The notes: generated by a model from the sequence alone, not told the origin. A stretch of 64,000 bases of DNA from Streptomyces sp. BHT-5-2 (GCF_019774615.1 NZ_CP081496.1:5766001-5830000), one strand, 5' to 3'. Numbered from the stretch's first letter, positions 45,172-53,135 are shown. Made by a program: numbers and translations.

Positions 45172-45975
45172 TCAGCCGCCGAGTTGGCCGGCGGCCTTCT
45201 TGATGTCGGCCGCGAAGGTGCTCACCTCGGTGTAGACGCCGGGCTTGCCGGGCCGGGCGCAGCCCTCGCCCCAGGAGACGATGCCGACCTGGAGCCACTG
45301 GCCGCCGTCGTCCTTGCGGAACATCGGGCCGCCGGAGTCGCCCTGGCAGGTGTCGGTGCCGCCGGTGTCGAGCTTGCCGGCGCATATCTCGTCGCCGGGC
45401 GTGAGGGAGTCGCCGTACGCCTTCTGGCAGGTGGCGTCGTCGACGAACGGGACGGTGGCCTTGAGGAGGTAGCGCTGCTGGTCGCCGCCTTCCTTGTCGG
45501 CGCCCCAGCCGGCGATGGTGAAGTCGCCCTGGTTGAAGGTGTCGTTCTCGGCGATCTTCAGGGTGGGCTGGTCGATGGGCTTGGCGAGCTTGATCAGGGC
45601 CCAGTCCTTGCCCTTGCCGTTGTAGCCGGGGGCCTGCAGGACCTGGGTGGAGTTGACCTTGACGGCGGCCGCGTCCTCCAGGTCGACGGCGCCGGCGGTG
45701 GCGGTGATGGAGGTGTCGGGCCCGCTGCCGTCGACGCAGTGGGCGGCGGTGAGCACGATGTCCTTGGCGTAGAGGGCGCCGCCGCAGCCCATCGACAGCC
45801 GGACCATGAAGGGGAATTCACCCTGGTCGGCGCGGGTGCCGCCGACGACGTGGGGGTGCACGGGATCGCCGGGGGCGGGGGCGGCGTGCGCGGCGGCCGG
45901 CTGGAGGCTGAGGGCGGCCAGGGCGACGGCGCCGGCGGCGGTGCATCTCTTGAGGTGCTTCAGGGAGCTGCGCAA
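45172..45975 (-). CDS. sprT: Secreted trypsin (S. griseus trypsin type)
   Basis: A 267-residue extracellular serine protease of family S1, cutting after Lys or Arg. The signal peptide runs to about residue 32 and a short propeptide ends at H42, so the mature enzyme begins VVGGTRADQGEFPF. The triad is H79 (TAAHC), D124 (GKDWALIKL) and S214 (CQGDSGGP), with D208 at the base of the specificity pocket. Six cysteines allow three disulfides. Sequence resembles S. griseus trypsin closely as I remember it. The best start is TTG at 45975 with AAAGGAAG upstream. In S. griseus sprT belongs to the AdpA regulon; no clear AdpA site is visible here. Confidence 0.94.
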   Translation of the reverse strand: MRSSLKHLKRCTAAGAVALAALSLQPAAAHAAPAPGDPVHPHVVGGTRADQGEFPFMVRLSMGCGGALYAKDIVLTAAHCVDGSGPDTSITATAGAVDLEDAAAVKVNSTQVLQAPGYNGKGKDWALIKLAKPIDQPTLKIAENDTFNQGDFTIAGWGADKEGGDQQRYLLKATVPFVDDATCQKAYGDSLTPGDEICAGKLDTGGTDTCQGDSGGPMFRKDDGGQWLQVGIVSWGEGCARPGKPGVYTEVSTFAADIKKAAGQLGG

Positions 45976-46241
45976 CGGGCTTCCTTTCGTGGGGGGTCGA
46001 GCGCGTCATGTCAGGCTCATGCCAATCCCAGAGCCGGGCATGCCGCCCGCAAAGTTCCTGTGAGCGAGGGCAGCACACCGCAAAGCCTCCGGGCATCTGG
46101 GCAATGAACCCGTAAAGCGCCCTGCGATTATGTGGACTGCGGGTTAAGAGTGACAAGGGTCAACATCCGGCCAACTCCCGTACCCCGTACGCCCCGTACG
46201 CCCATGCGCCACTTCCCGCGCGCCGGCCGTACAGTGTGCGG

Positions 46242-47147
46242 ATGACCACCGGCGGCAGCGCGATCGCGCACGGCTTCCCCCATCTCGACACGGTCCGCGC
46301 CGCCCTCACGGCGCTCTTCCGGCGCCTGTCCCACGACACCGTGAGCGCCTTTCCCACCAGCGTGCTGCCGGTCGACGTCGCCTTCGACGACGACGAGGAC
46401 CTCCATCTGGGCGCCCAACGGGTCGCCCGCGCCATGGTCCGCCAACTCCATCTGCCGGACGCCCGGATCGTGATCACCTTCCGCGAGATGGAGCACGCCG
46501 CGACGGTCGAACTGACCGCCGGGCCCGAGTACTTCGTCGAACTCAACGACCGCTTCCGGCGCCACCGCAAGGACATCGGCGCCGCCCTCGCCCACGAGGT
46601 GACCCATGTCTGGCTGCACCGGCTGGACCTGTCCTTCCCCGGCACCCGCGACAACGAGATCCTCACCGACACCGCCGCCGCCTATCTCGGCGCGGGCTGG
46701 CTGCTGCTGGACGCCTACCGCGAGCACGGCTCGTTCTCCCAGAAGCTGGGCTATCTGACACCCGAGGAGTTCGGCTACGTCCTGGCCAAGCGCGCCGCCT
46801 TCTTCGCCGAGGACCCCGCGCCGTGGTTCACCAGCCCCCAGGCGTACGACGCGTACACCGCCGGCCGGGCGCGGGCCCGCCAGGACGCCCGGCGGCCGCC
46901 GCTCGCCGCCGCCGGCTGGGCCGCCCGGCTCCGCTACGCCAAGGACCGCCGCGCGGCCCAGGGCCGGCACGGCTCCGCACCCGCGCCCGCCGGCCCCGGC
47001 TACGCCTTCGAACCCGCCGCCGGCGACGCGCCCCTGCGGGTGTCCTTCCCCTGCCCGACCTGCTGGCAGCGGATCCGCGTCCCGGTGCGCGGCCGCCTCC
47101 AGGCCCGCTGCGGCCTGTGCAGGACCCTGCTGGACTGCGAGACCTGA
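46242..47147 (+). CDS. Putative zinc metallopeptidase with C-terminal zinc ribbon
   Basis: A 301-residue soluble protein I cannot assign to a named family. An HExxH site is clear, HEVTH at residues 118-122 in AALAHEVTHVWLHRLD, with NEILTD (E139, D143) 17-21 residues later as candidate third ligand, the gluzincin-like layout. The C-terminus has two CxxC pairs (PCPTCW and RCGLCR), a zinc ribbon. There is no signal peptide. ATG at 46242 is preceded by TACAGT at 46230-46235, only six bases upstream, and no ribosome site, which suggests a leaderless mRNA; GTG at 46236 is the alternative start. It converges with the alpha/beta hydrolase gene. Confidence 0.75.
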   Translation: MTTGGSAIAHGFPHLDTVRAALTALFRRLSHDTVSAFPTSVLPVDVAFDDDEDLHLGAQRVARAMVRQLHLPDARIVITFREMEHAATVELTAGPEYFVELNDRFRRHRKDIGAALAHEVTHVWLHRLDLSFPGTRDNEILTDTAAAYLGAGWLLLDAYREHGSFSQKLGYLTPEEFGYVLAKRAAFFAEDPAPWFTSPQAYDAYTAGRARARQDARRPPLAAAGWAARLRYAKDRRAAQGRHGSAPAPAGPGYAFEPAAGDAPLRVSFPCPTCWQRIRVPVRGRLQARCGLCRTLLDCET

Positions 47148-47172
47148 CGGCACGTCACTCAAGGACCCTCGG

Positions 47173-47862
47173 TCAGACCCAGCCCTCCAACCCGGCCAGG
47201 AACCCCTCCGGATCGTCCCGGTGGATGGTGTGCCCGGCGCCGTGCACCGTACGGACCTCGAAGCCCCGGCCGGCGAGCTCCTTCCCCGTCTCCTCGGTGA
47301 AGAGGAACCCCTCCCCCGCGATCTGCACCAGCGACGGCACCACCGGCCGCTGTGGCGTCCGGTCCCGCAGCCGGCCGTCGGACAGCGCCAGCGCCGTCCC
47401 GGTGTCCCAGTCCGCGAGGGTGGCCAGCTCGATCTCGACGTCGGTGTCGTCCCAGCGCGGGTTGAAGTACCGCACCACGCCCGGGTCGGCCTTCTTGAAC
47501 GTCAGGAACACCGCCGGGTCGACGTCCCGCGGCCCCGTCGACCACGCCGGATCGCTGTAGACCGCGCGCCGCGGCCGCAGCCGCTCGACGGCCAGCGACA
47601 GCGCCAGCCCGCCCAGCGAGTGCCCCAGGGCCACCTCGACACCGGCCGGCAGGGTGTCCACCAGGTCGTCGGCGAAGAGTTCGGGGCCGTACTCGCCGCG
47701 CGGGCTGCGGCCGTGGCCGCGCAGATCGACGGCGATGACGCGGTAGCCCCGCGCGGCGAGGGCCGGGCCGACCCGGTGCCAGGTGCGGTGGTCGGACATG
47801 ATCCCGTGGATCAGCACCGCGATCCGGTCGCCGGCGCCCCACTCGTGGGTGTGCAGCTGCAT
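47173..47862 (-). CDS. Alpha/beta-hydrolase
   Basis: A 229-residue single-domain hydrolase. The oxyanion-loop HG motif is in LIHGIMSDHRTWH (about 18-30), the nucleophile serine in ALGHSLGG (about 80-87), and the catalytic histidine in HGAGHTIHRDDP near 208. The acid is probably the Asp in a loop before QIAGEGF. ATG 47862 was chosen because GAGG precedes it and the longer frame to 47925 does not match the fold. Cytoplasmic. The small cap region suggests a short-chain ester or C-C hydrolase, but no substrate can be chosen. Confidence 0.88.
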   Translation of the reverse strand: MQLHTHEWGAGDRIAVLIHGIMSDHRTWHRVGPALAARGYRVIAVDLRGHGRSPRGEYGPELFADDLVDTLPAGVEVALGHSLGGLALSLAVERLRPRRAVYSDPAWSTGPRDVDPAVFLTFKKADPGVVRYFNPRWDDTDVEIELATLADWDTGTALALSDGRLRDRTPQRPVVPSLVQIAGEGFLFTEETGKELAGRGFEVRTVHGAGHTIHRDDPEGFLAGLEGWV

Positions 47863-48263
47863 GCGTGCCTCACTTCCGCTTGCCTCCCGCCCGCGCCGGT
47901 GCGCCGCGCGCCGGGAGGACGCCAAACGTCTGCATCCTCCCAGCCCCGAAGGGCGGGATTCGCACCACCCTTGAGGCGCGGGCCCCGGCGGGCCCCCGTT
48001 CCCTCGGACAGCGCCCCGGCCGGCGGGGGCTCACGCGCCCTCCGCGGGCGTTTCCGCTACGGGCCGGCACCTGCTCCCGCTCGCGGCCCGGACGGATCCG
48101 CTCGTTACCCCGAAGCCTCAACCGGCCTTCCTCCCCGGCGCATTGGTCCGTACGAGGCATAGCCCTGGTCGATCACGAGCCGGTCCGACCCCGGCTCCCA
48201 CCCGTCCTGGAACCCGCCGCGTCGGCGGTACGTCCCATCCGCGACCGACCGAGGAGGCACGCC
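47863..48263. other. Intergenic region, no gene seen
   Basis: About 400 bases between divergent genes for the hydrolase and a lipoprotein. No ORF with coding bias was recognised and no strong -35/-10 pair stands out; the lipoprotein ribosome site GAGGAGG is at 48251-48257. Confidence 0.5.
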
Positions 48264-48764
48264 ATGCAGCACAACACCGTCCACCGCACCCGCCCGCACG
48301 CCCGTGCGACCGTCTGGGCCGTCTCGCTCGCCGCGGCCGGTGCCGTCGCGCTCTCCGGCTGCGGCCGGGCCACGCAGACCGTGCACAGTTCGCCGCCGCA
48401 CCGCACCGGCGACGCCTTCACCCAGCGGGCCGCGCAGATCGTCCATGACTGGCCGAAGGTCTCCCCCGTCGCCGGCCGGCACGAGGCGCTGCTGCCGCTG
48501 GCCGGCGCCGACCGCCCCGCGAGCAAGGACGTCCGGGAGCTGACGGTGACCGTCGGCCACAGCGCCTGCGACGTCGGCTACGGCGCCCGGGTCATGGAGT
48601 CCAAGGAGCTGGTGGTGGTGTCCGGTTGGGGAAAGCGGAAGAACCCGAAGGGGGTCTGCACCGAGCAGCTGGCCACGCACCGGACGAAGGTGCGGCTGAG
48701 CAGTCCGCTGGCGGGCCGCGAGGTGGTGGACGCCGCCACCGGCAAACGGCTGCTGAAGGGCTGA
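48264..48764 (+). CDS. Putative lipoprotein of unknown function
   Basis: A 166-residue protein with a lipoprotein signal: hydrophobic core at about residues 15-30 and lipobox LSGC with C33 as the lipidated residue, so it should be anchored to the outer face of the membrane. The mature part has two further cysteines (CDVGYGARV and GVCTEQL) that could form a disulfide, and a beta-rich pattern (ELTVTVGHSACD, ESKELVVVSGWG, TKVRLSSPL). I do not recognise the family. ATG has GAGGAGG upstream. The protein lies beside an unrelated SDR gene with which it converges. Confidence 0.8.
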   Translation: MQHNTVHRTRPHARATVWAVSLAAAGAVALSGCGRATQTVHSSPPHRTGDAFTQRAAQIVHDWPKVSPVAGRHEALLPLAGADRPASKDVRELTVTVGHSACDVGYGARVMESKELVVVSGWGKRKNPKGVCTEQLATHRTKVRLSSPLAGREVVDAATGKRLLKG

Positions 48765-48867
48765 CACCGGCTACGGCGCGGGGGTCCGATCGCGACCGGC
48801 GGCTTCCCGGCCCGGCCGGTGGCGGGCGACGCCACCTGACGAGCGGGCCGGCACACCGCCCCGGGCG

Positions 48868-49590
48868 TCAACGGGTGGTGTGCGCGCCGCCGTTGACGTT
48901 CAGCACCTGGCCGGTGATGTGCCGGGCCCCCGGCGAGGCCAGGAAGGCCACCGCACCGGCGATGTCGTCCAGGGTGCCGGCCCGGCCGGTGGCGGTGGCG
49001 GCGATCAGCCGCTCCCGGCGCTCGTCGGCGAGCTTGTCGCGGAAGAACTCGGTGTCGGTGATGTAGCCGGGCGAGACCACGTTGGCGGTGATCCCGCGGG
49101 GGCCGAGGTTCCGGGCCAGGTCGATGTTCCAGGAGGCCAGTGCGGCCTTGGCCGCCCCGTAGGAGCCGGAGCCCTGGTCGGCGGCGATGGAGCCGAGGTG
49201 GATCACCGCGCCGCCGGCCGCCAGCCGGTCGTCCACGGCGCGGGTGGTCAGCACGGCGCCGAGCAGGTTGGCGTCGAGGTTGGCGCGGAAGTCCCGGGCG
49301 TAGGAGGCCAGGTCGGTGGCGCCGTCGGCGTCGAAGTCGGTCTGCCCGCCGGCGTTGTTGACCAGGACGTCCAGGCGCTCGGGCAGTTCCGCGGCGAGCC
49401 GGAGGAGCGCGTCGGGGTCGGTGTGGTCGCAGACCAGGCCGGTGGTCCCGGGGAGCGCGGCCGCGGCCTCCTTGAGGGGGCCGGGGCGCCGGCCGGTGAT
49501 GACGACGCGGTCGCCGTGGTTCGCGAAGTGTTCGGTGAGGGCTCGGCCGATGCCGGTGCCGCCGCCGGTGATGAGGATGCTGCGTGCCAT
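48868..49590 (-). CDS. Short-chain dehydrogenase/reductase
   Basis: A 240-residue classical SDR. The cofactor motif TGGGTGIGRA (about 8-17) and R at 34 (GRRPG) favour NADP(H). NNAGG is near 78, the catalytic Ser in HLGSIAADQG near 132, and the YxxxK pair in SYGAAKAAL near 145-149. It resembles FabG-like oxidoreductases, but substrate is not predictable. It is transcribed divergently from the MarR-family gene, and both promoters carry the same operator arm, so the MarR protein is the likely repressor. Confidence 0.92.
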   Translation of the reverse strand: MARSILITGGGTGIGRALTEHFANHGDRVVITGRRPGPLKEAAAALPGTTGLVCDHTDPDALLRLAAELPERLDVLVNNAGGQTDFDADGATDLASYARDFRANLDANLLGAVLTTRAVDDRLAAGGAVIHLGSIAADQGSGSYGAAKAALASWNIDLARNLGPRGITANVVSPGYITDTEFFRDKLADERRERLIAATATGRAGTLDDIAGAVAFLASPGARHITGQVLNVNGGAHTTR

Positions 49591-49610
49591 GTGCGGAACC
49601 CCTCCTGATT

Positions 49611-49671
49611 TTCAGGTCTAAACTCCTGGCGCGCGGAGCGACCGTCGTTCAGTGCTAAATTTAGACCTGAA
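49611..49671. promoter_or_regulatory. Paired operator arms between SDR and MarR genes
   Basis: TTCAGGTCTAAA at 49611-49622 and its exact reverse complement at 49660-49671 are 49 bases apart centre to centre. The second arm also forms CTAAATTTAG with its left flank. They lie next to each gene's start, 21 and 23 bases away respectively. The layout suggests one regulator controlling both promoters, most simply the divergent MarR protein. Confidence 0.7.
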
Positions 49672-49693
49672 CATAACACCTCCAGGAGGCCCG

Positions 49694-50272
49694 ATGGCAA
49701 GCGACTTCCAGGCGCGGGACGACGGCGGGACGACGGCCGGCCCGCCCCCCTACCCGGTGGACGAGATCGCCGCCGCCTGGCAGCGCGAGCGCCCCGGTAC
49801 ACCGGTCTCCTCCATCGGGATCGTCACGCCCCTCTGGCGGCTGGCGAAGCTGCTGGGCGACGACCGCCGCCGGGTGCTCGGCCGCGCCGGGGTGGACATC
49901 GCCACCCTCGACCTGCTGAGCGTGCTGCGCCGCAGCGGCACCCCGTACACCCTGAGCACCCGGGAGCTGGGCCGGCGTTCGATGGTCACCGCCGGGGCGG
50001 TCTCCCAGCGGGTGGCCCGCGCCGAACGCGAGGGCCTGGTCACCCGCCGGCCCGGCGAGGGACGCCCGCGCAGCGTCCTGGTCGAGCTGACCCCGGCGGG
50101 CCACGACCTGGTGGAGTCGACGGTGGACCAAGTCCTCGGCCGTGAGGCGGAGTTGCTCCAGGTACTCGGCCCGAAGGAGCAGGAGCAGCTGGCCGGGCTG
50201 CTGCGGATCCTCCTCCAGGACGTCCAACGCCGCCTGGGCGACGACCGGATCACCCAGGTCGGCGAGGGCTGA
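49694..50272 (+). CDS. MarR-family transcriptional regulator
   Basis: A 192-residue winged-helix regulator. The HTH covers about residues 75-120 (LSTRELGRRSMVTAGAVSQRVARAEREGLV) and the wing is TRRPGEGRPRSVLVELT. Helices at the two ends should form the dimer interface. The ATG at 49694 follows AGGAGG; a longer start at 49652 would overlap the operator. It probably represses itself and the divergent SDR gene until a small ligand is bound. The last 23 bases overlap the end of the convergent ArsR-type gene. Confidence 0.92.
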   Translation: MASDFQARDDGGTTAGPPPYPVDEIAAAWQRERPGTPVSSIGIVTPLWRLAKLLGDDRRRVLGRAGVDIATLDLLSVLRRSGTPYTLSTRELGRRSMVTAGAVSQRVARAEREGLVTRRPGEGRPRSVLVELTPAGHDLVESTVDQVLGREAELLQVLGPKEQEQLAGLLRILLQDVQRRLGDDRITQVGEG

Positions 50273-51035
50273 TCTCCGGCCGGTCGCGCGGCGGCGGCGG
50301 CGTGGGCGTCAGCACCTCGTCGGGCAGCCCCAGCCGGCCGCGGAAGGCCGCCCGGCCGGCCTCGGTGACGGCGAGGATGCGACTCGCGGGCGCCTTGATG
50401 ATCCAGCGGTGCTCCAGCGCGTGCCGGTACAGGGCCGCGCCGACCGCGCCGGAGAGGTGCTGGCGGCGCGAGGTCCAGTCCAGGCAGGTGCGCACGTGCG
50501 CGCGGTGGGCCGGCGAGTGGCCGGCGTGCGGGATGCCGAGGTCGACCAGCCACTCGGCGCCGGCGGCGGTCAGTTCCAGCCCGTACTCCCGCACCAGCAG
50601 CCCGCGTTCGGTCATCGCCTCGGCGAGGGCCACCCCGAGGGCCCCGGCGATGTGGTCGTAGCAGGTGCGGGCGTGGTGCAGGGCCCGGCGGTGGTTGGCC
50701 TCGGCCAGCGAGCGGATCCGCACCTGGCGGTAGGGGGCGAGGCCGGCGAGGTTCTCCAGGGTCTCGGCGGTGTCGGGTCCGGCCAGCCTGACGTAGCGCC
50801 GCCGGCCCTGCCGCTCCTCGGCCAGCAGGCCGCCGGCGACCAGGAGGTTGAGGTGCTCGGTCGCGGTGGACGGCGCCACCCCGGCGTACTCGGCCAGTTC
50901 GCCGGCGGTCCAGGTGCCGCCGTCGAGCAGGGCGATGCAGATGGCGGCGCGGGTACGGTCCGCGAGCAGCGCCGCGAGGGCGGCCAGATCGGGGGTTTCC
51001 GCGGTGTTTTCATGATCGGCGTCCCATCGAATCAT
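50250..51035 (-). CDS. ArsR-type winged-helix transcriptional regulator
   Basis: A 261-residue regulator with an ArsR/HTH_20 domain at about residues 18-95 (LADRTRAAICIALLDGGTWTAGEL then VAPSTATEHLNLLVAGGL and wing RQGRRRYVRLAG). No ArsR metal-site cysteines (CxC) are present, so it is not a classic metal sensor. The C-terminal 160 residues form a second region with ECxH-like YGLELTAAGAEWL and are typical of longer actinobacterial relatives. It reads divergently from the flavin-reductase-like gene; a short perfect inverted repeat lies between. Confidence 0.88.
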   Translation of the reverse strand: MIRWDADHENTAETPDLAALAALLADRTRAAICIALLDGGTWTAGELAEYAGVAPSTATEHLNLLVAGGLLAEERQGRRRYVRLAGPDTAETLENLAGLAPYRQVRIRSLAEANHRRALHHARTCYDHIAGALGVALAEAMTERGLLVREYGLELTAAGAEWLVDLGIPHAGHSPAHRAHVRTCLDWTSRRQHLSGAVGAALYRHALEHRWIIKAPASRILAVTEAGRAAFRGRLGLPDEVLTPTPPPPRDRPEISPRRPG

Positions 51036-51061
51036 GTGCAGAGCGTAATCGCATATAACAC

Positions 51062-51077
51062 TTCGGTGAGCACCGAA
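51062..51077. promoter_or_regulatory. Candidate ArsR-type operator
   Basis: TTCGGTG-AG-CACCGAA, seven-base perfect arms with a two-base centre, lies 26 bases from each of the divergent starts. Position and symmetry suit an autoregulatory site for the ArsR-type protein. Confidence 0.6.
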
Positions 51078-51102
51078 TCGTCCTGCTTCTATCCTCGGGA
51101 AC

Positions 51103-51669
51103 ATGAAATCCGCGCTGGAGAAGAGCAGTTCGGTGGTGCCGGCGCTGCTGTCCACGGAGAACGACGACGGGACGTTCGTGCTGGTGGCGCTGCGGATCCG
51201 GTGGGACCTCGGGCCGGTGGTGAGCGTCTGGCTGCCCTCCCGGGGGCGCACCGCGCAGAATCTCGCGGTACGCCCCGACGTTGTCTTCAACCTGCCGCCC
51301 CAAGAGGACGCGGTGCAGGAAGGGGCGGACTGCGGCACCGAGCCGGAGGAGCCGTGGACGGAGCCGTCCGAGCTGGTCCGGCCGCCCCGACTGGCGCACT
51401 GCCCGGTGCAGTTGGAGGCGCGCCGGGTCGGCGAGCGGACGATGACGGACGGCGCCTGGACCCAGATCGAGGCGCAGGTGCTGCGGGTGCACGCGGACCC
51501 GCGCTGGGTGCTGCCGCTGGGCGACGGCAGCATCGACGTGTCCGCCTGGCGTGCCCCGGTGCACGACTTCCGGCCGCCGGTCACTCCCCCGCCGGAGCCC
51601 GTCCCGGCGCCCGCCCGGGAACTGGCCCGGCAGTTGGGCCGGCGGTTCCCCACCCAGCGGGACGGCTAG
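51103..51669 (+). CDS. Flavin-reductase-like FMN-binding split-barrel protein
   Basis: A 188-residue protein resembling the flavin reductase-like domain: LVALRIRWDLGPVVSVWLPSRGRTAQNLA near residues 27-55, then RPDVVFNLPP and RLAHCPVQLEARR near 105. The NADPH/FMN-binding residues are not clear, and the middle part seems shorter than in relatives, so activity is uncertain. The stop codon TAG uses the TA at 51667-51668 plus the first base of an IS element; without the insertions it would have read TAA. Regulation by the divergent ArsR-type gene is likely. Confidence 0.8.
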   Translation: MKSALEKSSSVVPALLSTENDDGTFVLVALRIRWDLGPVVSVWLPSRGRTAQNLAVRPDVVFNLPPQEDAVQEGADCGTEPEEPWTEPSELVRPPRLAHCPVQLEARRVGERTMTDGAWTQIEAQVLRVHADPRWVLPLGDGSIDVSAWRAPVHDFRPPVTPPPEPVPAPARELARQLGRRFPTQRDG

Positions 51670-52791
51670 TGACCTGAGTCAGAGATTCGTCGTTAGTCGG
51701 GCATGAGTCGTCCGGGTCCGAAGATTCCGCCGTTGTCGGTCACTGATGCCCAGCGGGCGGTGCTGGAGGGCTGGTTACGTCGGCGTACGACGGCTCAGGC
51801 TCTGGCTCAGCGGTCGCGGATCGTGCTCGAGTGCGCCGAGGGCCACTCGATCATGGAGGTGTCCCGCCGGCTGCGGATCGCTCCGGACACGGTCCGCACC
51901 TGGCGGCGCCGCTTCATCGAGCGGGGGCTGGACGGTTTGTGCGACGACCCGCGGCCCGGTGTCCCCCGGAAGATCACCGATGCTGACGTCGAGCGGGTCA
52001 TCGTCAAGACGCTTGAGGAAACCCCGAAGAACGCGACTCACTGGTCGACGAGGTCGATGGCCGCCGCTACGGGAATGTCGCAGTCGACGGTCTCGCGGAT
52101 CTGGCGGGCGTTCGCCCTGGCCCCTCACCGGTCCCAGACGTTCAAGCTGTCCACCGACCCGCTGTTTATCGACAAAGTCCGCGATGTCGTCGGTCTGTAT
52201 CTCGATCCGCCGGAGAAGGCCTTGGTGCTCTGCGTGGACGAGAAGTCGCAGATCCAGGCACTGGACCGGTCCCAGCCGGTCCTGCCGATGGTGCCCGGCG
52301 TTCCCGAACGCCGCAGCCACGACTACGTCCGGGCCGGCACCACGACCCTCTTCGCCGCTCTCGAGGTCGCCACCGGAAAGGTCATCGGCTCCCTCCACCG
52401 CCGTCACCGGGCAGCGGAGTTCAAGAAATTCCTCGCGAAGCTGGACAAGGAAGTCCCGGCCGGTCTGCAGGTTCATCTGATCCTGGACAACTACGCGACC
52501 CACAAGACGTCCGACATCAAGCGGTGGCTGCTTGCCCACCCACGGTTCCACCTGCACTTCACGCCGACCAGCGCGTCCTGGCTGAACCTGGTCGAGCGGT
52601 GGTTCGCCGAGCTGACCCAGAAAAAGCTCAAGCGCGGCGTCCACCGCTCAGTCCAAGCCCTCGAACGCGACATCCGAACCTGGCTCGCCGACTGGAACGA
52701 GCACCCCAGACCGTTCGTCTGGACGAAGACAGCCGACGAGATCCTCGACAAAGTCGCCGCCTACTGCCACCGAATCTCTGACTCAGGTCAC
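51669..52791 (+). mobile_element. IS630-family insertion sequence
   Basis: An 1123-base element with perfect 21-base terminal inverted repeats (51669-51689 and 52771-52791, both beginning GTGACCTGAGTCAG from the outside) and TA on each side, the target duplication of IS630/Tc1-mariner elements. It contains one intact transposase gene and looks complete and possibly active. It lies between a flavin-reductase-like gene and a MITE, with which it shares the TA at 52792-52793. Confidence 0.93.
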
Positions 52792-52794
52792 TAG
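51703..52794 (+). CDS. IS630-family transposase
   Basis: A 363-residue transposase. The N-terminal part (about 15-120) has two HTH domains (ALAQRSRIVLECAEGHSIME-type and KNATHWSTRSMAAATGMSQ). The DDE catalytic residues are D179 in LCVDEKSQ, D262 in LILDNYATHK and E298 in WLNLVERWF, with 35 residues between the last two. The frame is undisturbed. It runs through the right inverted repeat, and the stop codon TAG is made of the TA target duplication plus the next outside base, so stop identity depends on the insertion site. ATG at 51703 is just inside the left repeat. Confidence 0.95.
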   Translation: MSRPGPKIPPLSVTDAQRAVLEGWLRRRTTAQALAQRSRIVLECAEGHSIMEVSRRLRIAPDTVRTWRRRFIERGLDGLCDDPRPGVPRKITDADVERVIVKTLEETPKNATHWSTRSMAAATGMSQSTVSRIWRAFALAPHRSQTFKLSTDPLFIDKVRDVVGLYLDPPEKALVLCVDEKSQIQALDRSQPVLPMVPGVPERRSHDYVRAGTTTLFAALEVATGKVIGSLHRRHRAAEFKKFLAKLDKEVPAGLQVHLILDNYATHKTSDIKRWLLAHPRFHLHFTPTSASWLNLVERWFAELTQKKLKRGVHRSVQALERDIRTWLADWNEHPRPFVWTKTADEILDKVAAYCHRISDSGH

Positions 52795-52986
52795 GGCGCT
52801 TCTGACGGATCTCCGTGGAGGAAGGAGCGGCGTCTGGTGCGTGCTCTCGCACGGCGCCGGGATGGCTTCATGGCGGAGCCATGGAGACATCTCGGCAACG
52901 CCGCATGGGGGTCCCGCCGCGCCCTCAAGGCGTGGGGGAGTGCGTGCCAGGCGTCGCGACGCCGCGGAGATCCGTCAGAAGCGCCC
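52794..52986. mobile_element. MITE with 22-base perfect terminal inverted repeats
   Basis: The 193-base element starts GGGCGCTTCTGACGG at 52794 and ends with the exact reverse complement at 52965-52986 (22-base arms). TA flanks it at 52792-52793 and 52987-52988. It has no ORF of note, so it must be moved in trans. Its termini differ from those of the adjacent IS630 element, pointing to another TA-targeting transposase. Confidence 0.88.
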
Positions 52987-53020
52987 TAAGCCCGGCGGCG
53001 GACCCGCCGGGAAAGACAGC

Positions 53021-53061
53021 GCGGCGCCTGCCCTCCGGTCGGGGGAGGGGACAGGCGCCGC
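53021..53061 (-). terminator. Terminator after gltD
   Basis: GCGGCGCCTG and its exact reverse complement form 10-base arms around a 21-base loop, about 75 bases past the gltD stop and beyond it the MITE. Confidence 0.75.
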
Positions 53062-53135
53062 CGTACGAGAGCCGGGGTCTCACCCGGTCCTCGTGCCTCC
53101 GTACGACGCTGTACGGGACATCGGATGACGGTGCG

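Noticed and set aside
45976..46100. AdpA site in front of the trypsin gene
   Set aside because: Best match to TGGCSNGWWY has at least two mismatches, which is common by chance.
51103..51669. Flavin-reductase-like gene as a pseudogene cut by the IS
   Set aside because: The frame reaches a stop at the same codon with or without the insertions, so the IS did not truncate it.
52794..52986. The MITE as a deletion product of the adjacent IS630
   Set aside because: Its terminal repeats (GGGCGCTTCTG) do not match those of the IS (GTGACCTGAG).
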